From assembly GCA_963732355.1 (NCBI GenBank), contig CAVSZD010000006.1, positions 496,001-560,000 of the forward strand: a stretch of 64,000 nt of DNA, in the 5' to 3' direction. The position numbers and the translations under genes were made by a program. A model generated the notes under the pieces. The model searched no databases. It saw nothing but the letters and a program-made list of their open reading frames with translations, and was not told where the DNA came from. This document shows positions 17,857-26,516 of this stretch, piece by piece. The DNA is from JADKAV01 sp963732355. GTDB taxonomy: Bacteria > Actinomycetota > Actinomycetes > S36-B12 > UBA10799. Each line of letters opens with the position of its first letter. The stretch's first letter is position 1.

Positions 17857-19245
17857 TCAGGCGGCTTCGACCACCAGCACCGGGTTCCCGGGCTGCCAGT
17901 CGTCATCGCTGGTCAAGGTCACGTTCGTACTGGCCCCGGCCGACACTTTCCCAGTGCTGCCCGTAGCAACCGCGACTGCCTCGCCGTTGACGAAGTAGTA
18001 CACGGTCAAGTCCGTGCTTGCCGGGGAATCGCCCGAGTTCTGGACTGTCCCGTTTATGACAAGTTTCCCGCCGTCCTGCGAGATCGAGTAGCTCGAGAGC
18101 AGCCAGTCCCCGGATCGCAATTGATCGGAACCGGGAAAAGCGGGTGCGGACGTCGGTTCGGGGGTGGTCTGCGCCTGACTTGTCTGCGTCGGTGCAGGGC
18201 TGTCCGGCTCGAGGGCATTGAAGCCGGCAAAGCCGACGGCAAGCGCCAGCGCCCCCGCGATCAGGATCCCGACCGGCTTCACCCAAGTGCGCTTACGGGG
18301 CGGCGCCGGCTGCCAGGCCGGAGGAACCGGGGTTGGGGCCGGCACGTGCTGGGCGGGGGCTGGGACACCGACGCGAATCGGCTGGGTGGAATCGCCATCG
18401 CGCAGATCCAAAGCCACGGTCGGTTCGTCTGGCACGCGGCGGGCGATGGCCAGCACTTCGCGAGCGGTCGGGCGTTTGCGGGGATCCTTGGCCAGCATCC
18501 GTCGAAGCAACGCACTTCGGGTCTCGTCGATACCAGCCAGATCGGGGTCGTTGCGCTGAATGTTCATCAGCACCGCGACCGTTGCGCCCTGCCCGAAAGG
18601 CGGCCGCCCAGTGGCGGCGAAGGCCAGCAGCGAGCCCAGCGAGAACACGTCGCTAGCCGCGGACAACTCGTCGAGGTTCGCCTGCTCCGGGGACAGCCAC
18701 GACGGACTGCCCGTAACGATCCCTGTAGCCGTCAGTGACGTCGCGTCCTCCGGGTGGGCGATCCCGAAGTCGATGAGAACCGGTCCGCGGTCGGCGATGA
18801 TCACGTTCGCCGGCTTGATGTCGCGGTGTGCGATCCCGTGGATCTCCAGGACCGCCAATGCCTGGGAAAGACCGCGGGCGAGCTCCCACCAGCGCTTCGG
18901 CGTCAGCGGACCCCAGATCGACACCGCGTCGCGCAGGTTCGGCCCCGGGATGTACTCGGTGGCCAGCCAGGCCGGCATGCCGGCGATGTCTGCATCCAGG
19001 AACCGGCTGATGTGCTCATCGTGCACGGAGCGCAGGACTTGGGCCTCCCGCTCGAACCGCGCGGCAACCTGCGGGTCGTCCAGCAGACCGGGTCGTACGA
19101 CCTTGACCGCCGCCACCTCGTCGCCACTGGTCGCCTTGTAGACGACCCCCATACCCCCGCTTCCAATGCGCGCCTCGACGTCCCATTTCCCGAGTCGCCG
19201 GGGGTCAACGGCAGTGAGTTGCCCGGCGGGCGTGCCGTTGAGCAT
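17857..19245 (-). CDS. Membrane Ser/Thr protein kinase (PknB-like) with extracellular FxLYD-like domain
   Basis: 462 residues from the ATG at 19245, preceded by AAGGAG; the frame extends to 19410 without support. The Hanks kinase domain spans about 20-270: glycine loop IGSGGMGVVYKA (27-38), Lys48, HRDIKPANV (140-148, catalytic Asp142) and DFG-like DFGIAHPE (159-166). A Pro-rich juxtamembrane stretch, one transmembrane helix (about 325-345) and a Thr/Pro-rich linker lead to a ~85-residue outer beta domain resembling FxLYD. No PASTA repeats are present, so muropeptide sensing of the PknB type is not indicated. It probably senses an external signal and phosphorylates cytoplasmic targets. Confidence 0.9.
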   Translation of the reverse strand: MLNGTPAGQLTAVDPRRLGKWDVEARIGSGGMGVVYKATSGDEVAAVKVVRPGLLDDPQVAARFEREAQVLRSVHDEHISRFLDADIAGMPAWLATEYIPGPNLRDAVSIWGPLTPKRWWELARGLSQALAVLEIHGIAHRDIKPANVIIADRGPVLIDFGIAHPEDATSLTATGIVTGSPSWLSPEQANLDELSAASDVFSLGSLLAFAATGRPPFGQGATVAVLMNIQRNDPDLAGIDETRSALLRRMLAKDPRKRPTAREVLAIARRVPDEPTVALDLRDGDSTQPIRVGVPAPAQHVPAPTPVPPAWQPAPPRKRTWVKPVGILIAGALALAVGFAGFNALEPDSPAPTQTSQAQTTPEPTSAPAFPGSDQLRSGDWLLSSYSISQDGGKLVINGTVQNSGDSPASTDLTVYYFVNGEAVAVATGSTGKVSAGASTNVTLTSDDDWQPGNPVLVVEAA

Positions 19246-19327
19246 GGCAACTCCTTGAGTCGAGGGGACAGTTTCAGTGTAAGTCCGTGTGGGGCCATGC
19301 CGCCGGAAGCGATCAGGGTGACAATCG

Positions 19328-20050
19328 TCACGGCTGGCAGGAAGGGCACCAATACGTGACGCGATCAGCCGGCGGATTTCCGATCCTGCCGGTGCGGATC
19401 GCAGTGACACACACCCGGCACGGCTGCCCGGCGCGCTCGAAGACGTTCATCCGGGGCCGGGCGCCGGACACGCTGGCCAGCATCAGCGCCCGCACCTGCG
19501 CCAGTGCTTCGCTGACATCGACACCGTGGCTGTACGGCGAACAACCTGCGAGGAAGGCGGTCTCGGCGGCCCACATCGTGCCCAACCCGGCCACGACCCG
19601 CTGGTCGAGCAGGACCTCGACAACGGCTCTGTCGGCGGGCAGGCTCAACCCGGGGTCGAAGTCCGGCGCCAGCACATCCGGGCCGAGATGGCCGATCCAG
19701 CGCGCTTCGGCAGTTGTGGGTCCGACCTCGACCATCGCCAACCGCAGCCCGATGGCGGTGCTCTGCTCGGTCTTCAGGATCACCCGGATCTGGTGGTAGG
19801 GCCCGGTGCGCAGATCCGGGCCGCCAGTGACCCAGCGCCCCTCCATCCGCCGGTGGCTGTGCAAGGTCGCTCCGCCCGAGAACCGCGTGAGCAGGTGTTT
19901 GCCCACGGCCACGGTGCCCAGGACTGTGCGTCCGCTCAGGTCCACCGTTGCGAAGCGCGGGACTCGAAAGTCGCTGACGGTCAGGACGTGTCCGGTCAGG
20001 GCGTCGTCCAGCTGGGCAGCAGTGCGGCGCACGGCATCACCTTCAGGCAC
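19328..20050 (-). CDS. nei: Fpg/Nei family DNA glycosylase (endonuclease VIII-like)
   Basis: 240 residues from the GTG at 20050. This start puts Pro at position 2 (PEGDAVRRTA), which is the catalytic N-terminal proline of the family once Met is removed. An ATG one codon upstream (20053) would leave Val before Pro and should give an inactive enzyme. Further support: Glu3, a helix-two-turn-helix (VAGLGTMWAAETAFLAG) and a C-terminal zinc finger with CRVC and CPSC, ending right after it. It excises oxidised bases and nicks the strand. Divergent from fadH. Confidence 0.9.
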   Translation of the reverse strand: MPEGDAVRRTAAQLDDALTGHVLTVSDFRVPRFATVDLSGRTVLGTVAVGKHLLTRFSGGATLHSHRRMEGRWVTGGPDLRTGPYHQIRVILKTEQSTAIGLRLAMVEVGPTTAEARWIGHLGPDVLAPDFDPGLSLPADRAVVEVLLDQRVVAGLGTMWAAETAFLAGCSPYSHGVDVSEALAQVRALMLASVSGARPRMNVFERAGQPCRVCVTAIRTGRIGNPPADRVTYWCPSCQP

Positions 20051-20141
20051 CATCCCATGGTGCGCCGTGTGGCTGCCGCCCCCGCACGAACCCCACAACT
20101 GGGCTCAATACGCTGGAAGACACCGTCTGAGGGAGGCCCCC

Positions 20142-22163
20142 GTGTCGAACAGCCCGTACCCACATCTGCTTGAACCCCTGGACCTGGGCTTCGTCACATT
20201 GCCCAACCGCGTCCTGATGGGGTCGATGCACGTCGGGCTGGAGGAGGCCGAGGACGGCTTCGAGCGCATGGCCGCCTTCTACGCCCAGCGGGCTCGCGGA
20301 GGCGTCGGCCTCATCGTCACCGGCGGCATCGCCCCCAACGAGCAGGGACGTCCGTGGCAGATGGGCGCCGCGCTGACCACCAGCGAGGAAGCCGTGCAGC
20401 ACAAGGTCGTCACCGATGCTGTCCACGCCGAGGGCGGCCGGATCGCGATGCAGATCCTGCACTTCGGCCGCTACGCCTACCACCCCGAACTGGTCGGACC
20501 CTCACCGCTCAAAGCGCCGATCTCACCCTTCACCCCGCACGAGATGACCGCCGCGGACATCGAGACGACCATCGACGACTTCGCCCGCTGCGCCCGCCTC
20601 GCCCAGGAAGCCGGCTACGACGGTGTCGAGATCATGGGTTCCGAGGGCTACCTGATCAACGAGTTCATCGCCGAACGCACCAACCACCGCACCGACGACT
20701 GGGGCGGCTCGTATGCCAACCGCATGCGATTCCCGCTCGAGATCGTCCGCCGAGTACGCCAGGCGGTCGGCGACGATTTCATCATCATCTTCCGGCTGTC
20801 CATGCTCGACCTCGTCGAAGGCGGTTCCACCCTGGACGAAGTCGTTGAGCTGGCCCAAGGCCTGGAAGCCGCAGGAGTCACGATCCTCAACACCGGGATC
20901 GGCTGGCACGAGGCCCGCATCCCAACCATCGCGACCAGCGTCCCGCGCGCGGCCTTCACCTGGGTCACCGCTCAGCTCAAGGGCAAGGTCGGCATCCCTC
21001 TGGTCACCAGCAACCGCATCAACACCCCGGAGGTCGCCGAGCAGGTTCTGGCTGACGGACAAGCGGACATGGTCTCCATGGCTCGGCCCTTCCTGGCCGA
21101 CCCCGACTTCGTAGCCAAAGCCGCGGCGAACAAGGCCGACCGCATCAACACCTGCATCGGCTGCAACCAGGCGTGCCTGGACCACACCTTCGCCCTGCAA
21201 CTCACCTCATGCTTGGTCAATCCACAGGCTTGCCACGAGACGATCCTGACTATCGAACCCGCCAAGGCACCCCGGCGGATCGCGGTTGTGGGCTCTGGGC
21301 CGGGCGGGCTCGCATGCGCTGTGACGGCGGCTCAACGGGGACATGCGGTGACGTTATTCGAGGGGGATGACAAACTCGGCGGGCAGTTCAACTACGCAGC
21401 CCAGATCCCGGGAAAAGAGGAGTTCCACGAGACTCTGCGCTACTACCGCAATGCCTTGGCCGACACCGGCGTACAGGTGCGGTTGGGCCAGCGCGCATCG
21501 GTCGCGGACCTCAGTGATTTCGACGAGGTGATCCTGGCGACCGGTGTGGTCCCCCGGATCCCGGACCTCCCCGGCATCGACCACCCCAAGGTGCTGACGT
21601 ATCTGCAGGTTCTGCGCGACCACGAACCGGTCGGTGATTCGGTGGCAATCCTGGGCGGCGGCGGGATCGGATTCGACGTGGCCGAGTACCTGACCCAGAG
21701 CGGTCCGAGCGCAACCTTGGAACCCGATCTGTTCTTCAATCAGTGGGGCATCGACCGTTCTCACGAAGCCAGGGGCGGTGTGATTCGCGCCGAGCATGCG
21801 CAGCCCGCACGTCAGGTGACGATGCTGCAGCGCAAGGACACGAAGATGGGTCAGGGTCTGGGCAAGACCACTGGCTGGATCCACCGCACCGAACTGAAGA
21901 ACCGGCAAGTCCAGATGCTCACGGGTGTCGCCTACGAAGGCATCGACGACGCCGGCTTGCACTTCAGCATCGATGGCGAGAAGCAGGTCCTCGACGTGGA
22001 CACGGTGGTGGTTTGCACGGGCCAGGAGCCTCAGCGGGAATTGTTGGCCGGCCTTGAAGCCGCCGGGGTGCTGGTGCAGCTGATCGGTGGTGCCGATGTC
22101 GCGGCCGAGCTCGACGCCAAGAGCGCGATCAAGCAGGGGACCGAGGTGGCGGCTGCCTTATAG
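20142..22163 (+). CDS. fadH: NADPH-dependent 2,4-dienoyl-CoA reductase / old yellow enzyme family
   Basis: 673 residues from the GTG at 20142 (RBS GGGAGG). The N-terminal TIM-barrel FMN domain carries PNRVLMGSMH, QILHFGRYAY, HRTDDWGG and SMARPFLADP. A [4Fe-4S] cluster site follows, CIGCNQAC...TSC with C-x2-C-x3-C-x11-C spacing. The C-terminal half binds FAD and NAD(P) (VVGSGPGGLACAV, ILGGGGIGFDVAEY). The order matches FadH/trimethylamine dehydrogenase-like enzymes. It reduces conjugated double bonds of unsaturated acyl-CoA or related enones. Length is normal for the family. No beta-oxidation gene is adjacent. Confidence 0.9.
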   Translation: MSNSPYPHLLEPLDLGFVTLPNRVLMGSMHVGLEEAEDGFERMAAFYAQRARGGVGLIVTGGIAPNEQGRPWQMGAALTTSEEAVQHKVVTDAVHAEGGRIAMQILHFGRYAYHPELVGPSPLKAPISPFTPHEMTAADIETTIDDFARCARLAQEAGYDGVEIMGSEGYLINEFIAERTNHRTDDWGGSYANRMRFPLEIVRRVRQAVGDDFIIIFRLSMLDLVEGGSTLDEVVELAQGLEAAGVTILNTGIGWHEARIPTIATSVPRAAFTWVTAQLKGKVGIPLVTSNRINTPEVAEQVLADGQADMVSMARPFLADPDFVAKAAANKADRINTCIGCNQACLDHTFALQLTSCLVNPQACHETILTIEPAKAPRRIAVVGSGPGGLACAVTAAQRGHAVTLFEGDDKLGGQFNYAAQIPGKEEFHETLRYYRNALADTGVQVRLGQRASVADLSDFDEVILATGVVPRIPDLPGIDHPKVLTYLQVLRDHEPVGDSVAILGGGGIGFDVAEYLTQSGPSATLEPDLFFNQWGIDRSHEARGGVIRAEHAQPARQVTMLQRKDTKMGQGLGKTTGWIHRTELKNRQVQMLTGVAYEGIDDAGLHFSIDGEKQVLDVDTVVVCTGQEPQRELLAGLEAAGVLVQLIGGADVAAELDAKSAIKQGTEVAAAL

Positions 22164-22210
22164 GGCGGCGGTTGTGTGCCCGGTCAGTCGCTCTGGCCCT
22201 GGGCCAAGGG

Positions 22211-22293
22211 GGCCCAACCGGCGGTTGGTTAGAGGTTGTGGTCCTCGTTAGCGAATCCACGCGTTGTTCTCAACCAACAGGACAACCTCTAAC
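22211..22293. repeat. Palindromic intergenic repeat, family A copy 1
   Basis: An ~83-bp unit with perfect 12-bp arms GTTAGAGGTTGT (22228-22239) and its complement (22282-22293), plus inner complementary GTTGGTT/AACCAAC and GTCCT/AGGAC pieces. Nearly identical to the copy 154 bp downstream. Confidence 0.85.
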
Positions 22294-22364
22294 GCGGGTG
22301 GCGATTGGTCGGGCAACGCCTCGCGAAGCCCGAGGCCTGCCGGCTCAGGCTCCCGCCCATCCGG

Positions 22365-22448
22365 GGCCCAACCGGCGGTTGGTTAGAGGTTGTGGTCCTC
22401 GTTAGCGAATCCACGCGTTGTTTCTAACCAACAGGACAACCTCTAACC
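22365..22448. repeat. Palindromic intergenic repeat, family A copy 2
   Basis: Direct copy of the 22211-22293 unit with few changes (TTCTCAACC becomes TTTCTAACC). Arms are at 22382-22393 and 22436-22447. The ~70 bp between the copies is unrelated. Together they fill most of the 330-bp gap between fadH and the next gene, which holds nothing else recognised; they may also end fadH transcription. Confidence 0.85.
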
Positions 22449-22493
22449 GGGACAGTTCTGGGGCCAGTAGCAACGGCCGTCCTGGCCGAAATC

Positions 22494-22793
22494 TCACAGG
22501 CGACCGTCCCCGTAGCGGCTCATGACCTCGGCCACGATCACCTCATACCCGTCGTACCACCGCGCGTACTCGGACTTCGCCTGCAGATGCGCAGCCGATC
22601 GGGAGAAGTCCTTGAGGTTGTCCAGGTGCTCCCAGGAGTACACCGCGTTGCACACCGCCCCATCGACGGACCACCAAGTGCGAACCCCGGCGTAACCGGG
22701 CGTCGCCTGTGCGATCTGCTCGATCTGGGCGTCGAGGCGTTTGAAGTCGTCGTCGTAGGTGCCGGGGCGGAAGATGAAGGAGATCTGGTACAC
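22494..22793 (-). CDS. Antibiotic biosynthesis monooxygenase-like (ABM fold) protein
   Basis: 99 residues with the small alpha-beta barrel pattern of ABM/ferredoxin-like monooxygenases and stress proteins: MYQISFIFRPG as first strand, then FKRLDAQIEQIAQATPGYAG, a TWWSVDGAVCNAVYSWEHLDN segment and a helix with HLQAKSEYARWY. Start is GTG at 22793. A TATAGT hexamer ends 8 bp upstream, so the mRNA may be leaderless. It shares a 41-bp divergent control region with the XRE-cupin regulator gene and is probably its target. Catalysis is unproven. Confidence 0.7.
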   Translation of the reverse strand: MYQISFIFRPGTYDDDFKRLDAQIEQIAQATPGYAGVRTWWSVDGAVCNAVYSWEHLDNLKDFSRSAAHLQAKSEYARWYDGYEVIVAEVMSRYGDGRL

Positions 22794-22834
22794 GGTGTAA
22801 CACTATACTCTGTGTAGTGCAGTATGATGCACTC
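22794..22834. promoter_or_regulatory. Divergent leaderless promoters with overlapping operator
   Basis: TATGAT at 22823-22828 lies six bases before the ATG at 22835 (plus strand). TATAGT (complement of 22802-22807) lies eight bases before the GTG at 22793 (minus strand). Between and over them is the imperfect palindrome CACTATAC-TCT-GTGTAGTG (22801-22819), a good operator candidate for the XRE-cupin protein. Confidence 0.55.
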
Positions 22835-23416
22835 ATGGAGGAAGCCGCCGCGCTGGGCACGCTGATTGGCGAGCGGGTTCGTAGCGAGCGCAAGCGGCGA
22901 ACCTGGACCCTGGATCAACTCGCCGCGCGCTCGGGGGTAAGCCGACGCATGCTCATCACCATCGAGCAGGGTGGCACCAACCCCAGCATCGCAACCCTTC
23001 TGCGGCTCAGCGATGCCCTCGGGGTCGGGCTACCGGCGCTGGTCGCCCCCGGCCCCTCCAATCGCGTCGATGTCAGGAGGGCCGCAGATCGCAGCGCCCT
23101 GTGGACCAGTGACAACGGGGGCCGAGCATTTCTCACCGCTGGTACGGCCCCGCCCGACGTAGTCGAACTCTGGGACTGGCACCTCGGCCCCAATGACGAT
23201 TACCGCAGCGAGGCCCACAATGAGGGGACCTGGGAGCTGTTGGCTGTACTCAAGGGCACTGTCCGGCTCACTGTGGAGGGCCAGTCCTGGGATCTGCGAG
23301 TGGGCGATGCCGTGTCGTTTCCAGGCGACGTGCCCCATGCCTACGCGAACCCGAGTGCCCGCGCCGCCCGCTTTGCCTTGACCGTGTACGAACCCGACGT
23401 TGGAGCGAACCGATGA
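22835..23416 (+). CDS. XRE family transcriptional regulator with cupin domain
   Basis: 193 residues from the ATG at 22835; the GTG at 22817 would lie inside the promoter. Residues about 8-65 form a helix-turn-helix (RKRRTWTLDQLAARSGVSRRMLITIEQG). The C-terminal part (about 100-190) is a cupin with HNEGTWELLAVLKGTVRLTVEG and DAVSFPGDVPHAYANP, the usual effector-binding barrel of this regulator group. It overlaps the next gene by ATGA. It probably represses or activates both sides of the divergent promoter in response to a small molecule. Confidence 0.88.
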   Translation: MEEAAALGTLIGERVRSERKRRTWTLDQLAARSGVSRRMLITIEQGGTNPSIATLLRLSDALGVGLPALVAPGPSNRVDVRRAADRSALWTSDNGGRAFLTAGTAPPDVVELWDWHLGPNDDYRSEAHNEGTWELLAVLKGTVRLTVEGQSWDLRVGDAVSFPGDVPHAYANPSARAARFALTVYEPDVGANR

Positions 23417-24123
23417 ACCATGACTTGACCCCAGCCGGTCTGGCCGCCTTGAACACCGCCCAAATCGACCCGGCCGTCACCGAACTACGACCCGACTACC
23501 GGGTGCTGCTGGTGGTGGCAGAGGGTGTGACCGGCGACTTCGACACCGGCGACCTGCTGACCCGCGCCGAAGCACACGCTCGCGCACTGCAGGCCGAAAG
23601 CGCAGTCGAGGACCTGCCACACATAGCGGCCTGGCGTGAGGCCTTCCGCAGCTTCGGCGCCAAACCGCAGCGCACCCGCAACAGCCTCGAGGCGTTGACT
23701 CGGCGCGCACCCGATGGGCTCCCGCGCATCAACGCACTGACCGACGCCTACAACGCCATCTCCGTGCTGCACCAGGTGCCGATCGGCGGTGAGAACCTCG
23801 ACGCCTACAGCGGCCCGGCAAGGTTAGTCCGTGCCGCGGGCGACGAACTGTTCGAGACCGTGGCCGGCGGCGAGTCCGCCATTGAACACCCCAAACCCGG
23901 TGAGGTGGTGTGGCGCGACGACGACGGTGTGACCTGCCGCATATGGAACTGGCGGCAATGCACCCGGACCCAACTGCGTGACGACACAGGTCGTGCGCTA
24001 TTCATCCTGGACGCCCTGGAACCCATGACTGATGACGCGCTAGTGACTGCGGCCGAGAACCTGCTGGACGTCCTGCACCAAGGTTCACCGGGGGCCATGA
24101 CCGGCTGGCGACTTCTGCGATGA
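23413..24123 (+). CDS. B3/B4 (tRNA-editing-like) domain protein
   Basis: 236 residues resembling stand-alone B3/B4 domains of phenylalanyl-tRNA synthetase beta subunits: HIAAWREAFRSFGAKPQRTRNSLEALTRR (about 75-103), then LPRINALTDAYNAISVLHQVPIGGENLD and later VVWRDDDGVTCRIWNWRQC. In synthetases this fold hydrolyses mischarged tRNA; in free form the substrate is unknown. Overlaps by 4 bases with both the regulator gene upstream and the transporter downstream, so the three are made together. A link to amino acid stress or export is inference. Confidence 0.8.
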   Translation: MNHDLTPAGLAALNTAQIDPAVTELRPDYRVLLVVAEGVTGDFDTGDLLTRAEAHARALQAESAVEDLPHIAAWREAFRSFGAKPQRTRNSLEALTRRAPDGLPRINALTDAYNAISVLHQVPIGGENLDAYSGPARLVRAAGDELFETVAGGESAIEHPKPGEVVWRDDDGVTCRIWNWRQCTRTQLRDDTGRALFILDALEPMTDDALVTAAENLLDVLHQGSPGAMTGWRLLR

Positions 24124-24983
24124 CCGATCGAGTACCGGCGTGGAGTCTCGCGGTGGCGGCAATGCTCACCGTGCAGATCGGGGCTGCCCTGTCGGTGAGC
24201 CTGTTCGACACAGTGGGCGCCGGAGGCACGGCGTGGCTGCGATTGACCGCGGGGGCGATCATCTTTCTGCTGATCGCCCGGCCTCGCCTACGGGGTATGG
24301 CGTGGCCCGATCTGCGCTCCGCGATCGTGCTCGGCATGGCCACCGGGTTGATCACCACCAGCTTCCTGACCGCGATCGAGCGAATCCCGCTGGGCACAGC
24401 CGTGGCCATTGAGTTCCTCGGGCCGCTGGGCGTCGCGGTTGCGCGCAGCCGCAGCCGGGCACTTCTCATCTGGCCCGCGCTGGCACTCGTGGGTGTCCTG
24501 CTGTTGACCGAACCGTGGACCGGCAACGTTGATCTGCTGGGTGTACTGCTTGCCGTTATCTCGGCGTGCGGCTGGGCGACGTACATCGTGCTCACACAGC
24601 ACATCGGCGACCGGTTCGAGGGCCTGCAGGGACTGTCGATCACAATCCCCGTCGCGGCGGTGACCGCTGCAGTGATCGGCGTTCCGCAAGCGGCCGGGAA
24701 CATCACCTGGCAAGTGGTGCTCATCGCGTTCGGGTTGGCTCTGCTTCTGCCCGTGATCCCGTTCTCGCTGGAAATGCTGGCGCTACGGCGTCTGACCACT
24801 GCGGCCTTCGGAACCCTCATGGCACTCGAGCCCGCATTCGGCCTCCTCATGGGCGTGGTCCTGCTGTCGCAGATCCCGCATGTCGGCCAGATCGCCGGCG
24901 TCGCGCTTGTGGTCGTCGCCGGGATCGGGGCCGAACGCTCCGGACACCGCGAACCGCAGCCGGCGGTTCCGCTGCTCGAATAG
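24120..24983 (+). CDS. EamA/DMT family exporter (RhtA-like)
   Basis: 287 residues with ten hydrophobic helices in two EamA halves. Typical pieces are GAGGTAWLRLTAGAI (about 32-46), TAIERIPLGTAVAIEFLGPLGVA (about 82-104) and FGTLMALEPAFGLLMGVVLL in the second half, close to the threonine/homoserine exporter RhtA. It probably exports an amino acid or analogue. Last gene of the XRE-cupin/B3-B4 operon. Confidence 0.85.
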   Translation: MTDRVPAWSLAVAAMLTVQIGAALSVSLFDTVGAGGTAWLRLTAGAIIFLLIARPRLRGMAWPDLRSAIVLGMATGLITTSFLTAIERIPLGTAVAIEFLGPLGVAVARSRSRALLIWPALALVGVLLLTEPWTGNVDLLGVLLAVISACGWATYIVLTQHIGDRFEGLQGLSITIPVAAVTAAVIGVPQAAGNITWQVVLIAFGLALLLPVIPFSLEMLALRRLTTAAFGTLMALEPAFGLLMGVVLLSQIPHVGQIAGVALVVVAGIGAERSGHREPQPAVPLLE

Positions 24984-24991
24984 CGGCGTCA

Positions 24992-25157
24992 CGTTGGTTG
25001 ACGCTCAGGTAGTTCGATGGGGTTCGGGTAGTTGGTTGATGCTCGTCGGCCGCTGAACCTCAACCAACTGCATGAGCGTCAACCAACGCACCGGGGCGTC
25101 ATCGGCTGGCCACCTGTCCGTCGGCCGCTAGAACCGTCAACCAACGCACCGGGAGCG
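24992..25157. repeat. Nested inverted repeats and short direct repeat between rhtA-like gene and xylB
   Basis: CGTTGGTTGACGCTCA (24992-25007) is exactly complementary to 25073-25088, and AGTTGGTTGA (25030-25039) to 25060-25069, giving a nested hairpin between two converging genes. A ~40-bp direct repeat starting GTCAACCAACGCACCGGG follows (near 25078 and 25136) and reaches the xylB stop. The GTTGGTT start of the arms resembles family A. It may act as a two-way terminator. Confidence 0.6.
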
Positions 25158-26516
25158 TCAGCGGCCGGCCACCTCCCCGTAAGCCGCCAACACCTCCGGG
25201 CGTGGCTCGGCCTCAAAGACCTGCTCCCCGGCGGACTCCCACTGCGGCAGCTCCCCGGTCAAGGCCCACGCCGCCTGGGCAGCAGCACCTGCAGCCACGT
25301 ACTCCCCGGGCTGCGGCACGACAACCGGGACACCGAACACCGACGAGGCGACCTGGGCCACCGCCCGCGATTGCGCGCCGCCTCCGATGAGCAGCACCCG
25401 CCGACACGGAACCCCTGCGTCCAACAACGCCTGCAATCCAGCGCCCAGCCCGCACAGCATCCCCTCAACGGCAGCGCGCGCGTAGTGGGCCGGCGTGGAG
25501 TTGGCCCGTGTGATGCCGTGCAGCGAGCCGGTGGCGTTGGGCAGGTTCGGCGTGCGCTCGCCGTCCAGATACGGCACAAGCACCAGGCCGTGGGCGTCTG
25601 GGACCGACAGGGCCAACTCGTCCAGTTCGGCGTAGCCGACACCCAACACCGAGCACGCCGCATCCAGCACCCGTGAGGCGTTCAGCGTGCACACCAGCGG
25701 CAGGAACCCCCCGCGGGCATCGGCGAACCCAGCGATGATGCCGGTCGCGTCGGCGGTCGGCACGTTGCCGGAGGCGAAGACCGTCCCCGAGGTGCCGATG
25801 GACACCACCACATCCCCTGGTCCAGCGCCCACTCCCAGAGCCGCGGCCATGTTGTCCCCGGTTCCCGCAGCGAGCACCCGGCCCTCGAACTCCCCGGCCG
25901 ACTGCGAAGGTCCCAACACACTCGGCAGCCGCACCGAGTGGCCCAGAATCTCGGTCACCAAGTCCGTCAAGTACTCCCCTGTCACCGGGTTGAAGTAACC
26001 GGTCCCACTGGCGTCGCCACGGTCGGTGGTGGGCTCGCCTGCGCCCCGAAGCCGCCAGGTCAGCCAATCGTGGGGGAGCATCACATCCGCGACGCGCTGG
26101 GCACGTTCGGGATGCTCGCGAGCCAGCCAGGCCAACTTGGTGACAGTGAACGAAGCCACCGGCACCGAGCCCGTGTTCTCGGCCCACCATTGCGCGCCGT
26201 AACGTGCCACCAACGCCTCGGAGTCGTCGGCCGAACGGGTGTCGTTCCACAGCAGCGCGTCGAAGACCGGCTCGCCTGCCGCGTCCAGCGCCACCATCCC
26301 GTGCTGCTGGGCACCGACCGACACCGCGTCCACACCGTCAAGCCCGCCAGCGGCTACCAGCGCCTCCTGCAGCGCGTCCCACCAGCGACCAACCGCGACG
26401 GCGGTTCCGTCGGGATGACCGGCACGGCCACTGCGAACCTCCTGGCCGGTCGCCGCATCCCGGATGGTGACCTTGACCGACTGCGTGGACGAGTCGATCC
26501 CGGCGACCAGGCTCAC
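25158..26516 (-). CDS. xylB: Xylulokinase
   Basis: 452-residue FGGY carbohydrate kinase. The N-terminal ATP loop GIDSSTQSVKV (about 6-16), VGAQQHGMVALD, WNDTRS, PHDWLTWRL (with the catalytic Asp region) and the C-terminal IGGGAQSRAVAQV motif match XylB. It phosphorylates D-xylulose, the second step after xylose isomerase, feeding the pentose phosphate pathway. Start is GTG at 26516, with a 4-base GTGA overlap with the xylA stop. Last gene of the pentose operon. Confidence 0.93.
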   Translation of the reverse strand: MSLVAGIDSSTQSVKVTIRDAATGQEVRSGRAGHPDGTAVAVGRWWDALQEALVAAGGLDGVDAVSVGAQQHGMVALDAAGEPVFDALLWNDTRSADDSEALVARYGAQWWAENTGSVPVASFTVTKLAWLAREHPERAQRVADVMLPHDWLTWRLRGAGEPTTDRGDASGTGYFNPVTGEYLTDLVTEILGHSVRLPSVLGPSQSAGEFEGRVLAAGTGDNMAAALGVGAGPGDVVVSIGTSGTVFASGNVPTADATGIIAGFADARGGFLPLVCTLNASRVLDAACSVLGVGYAELDELALSVPDAHGLVLVPYLDGERTPNLPNATGSLHGITRANSTPAHYARAAVEGMLCGLGAGLQALLDAGVPCRRVLLIGGGAQSRAVAQVASSVFGVPVVVPQPGEYVAAGAAAQAAWALTGELPQWESAGEQVFEAEPRPEVLAAYGEVAGR

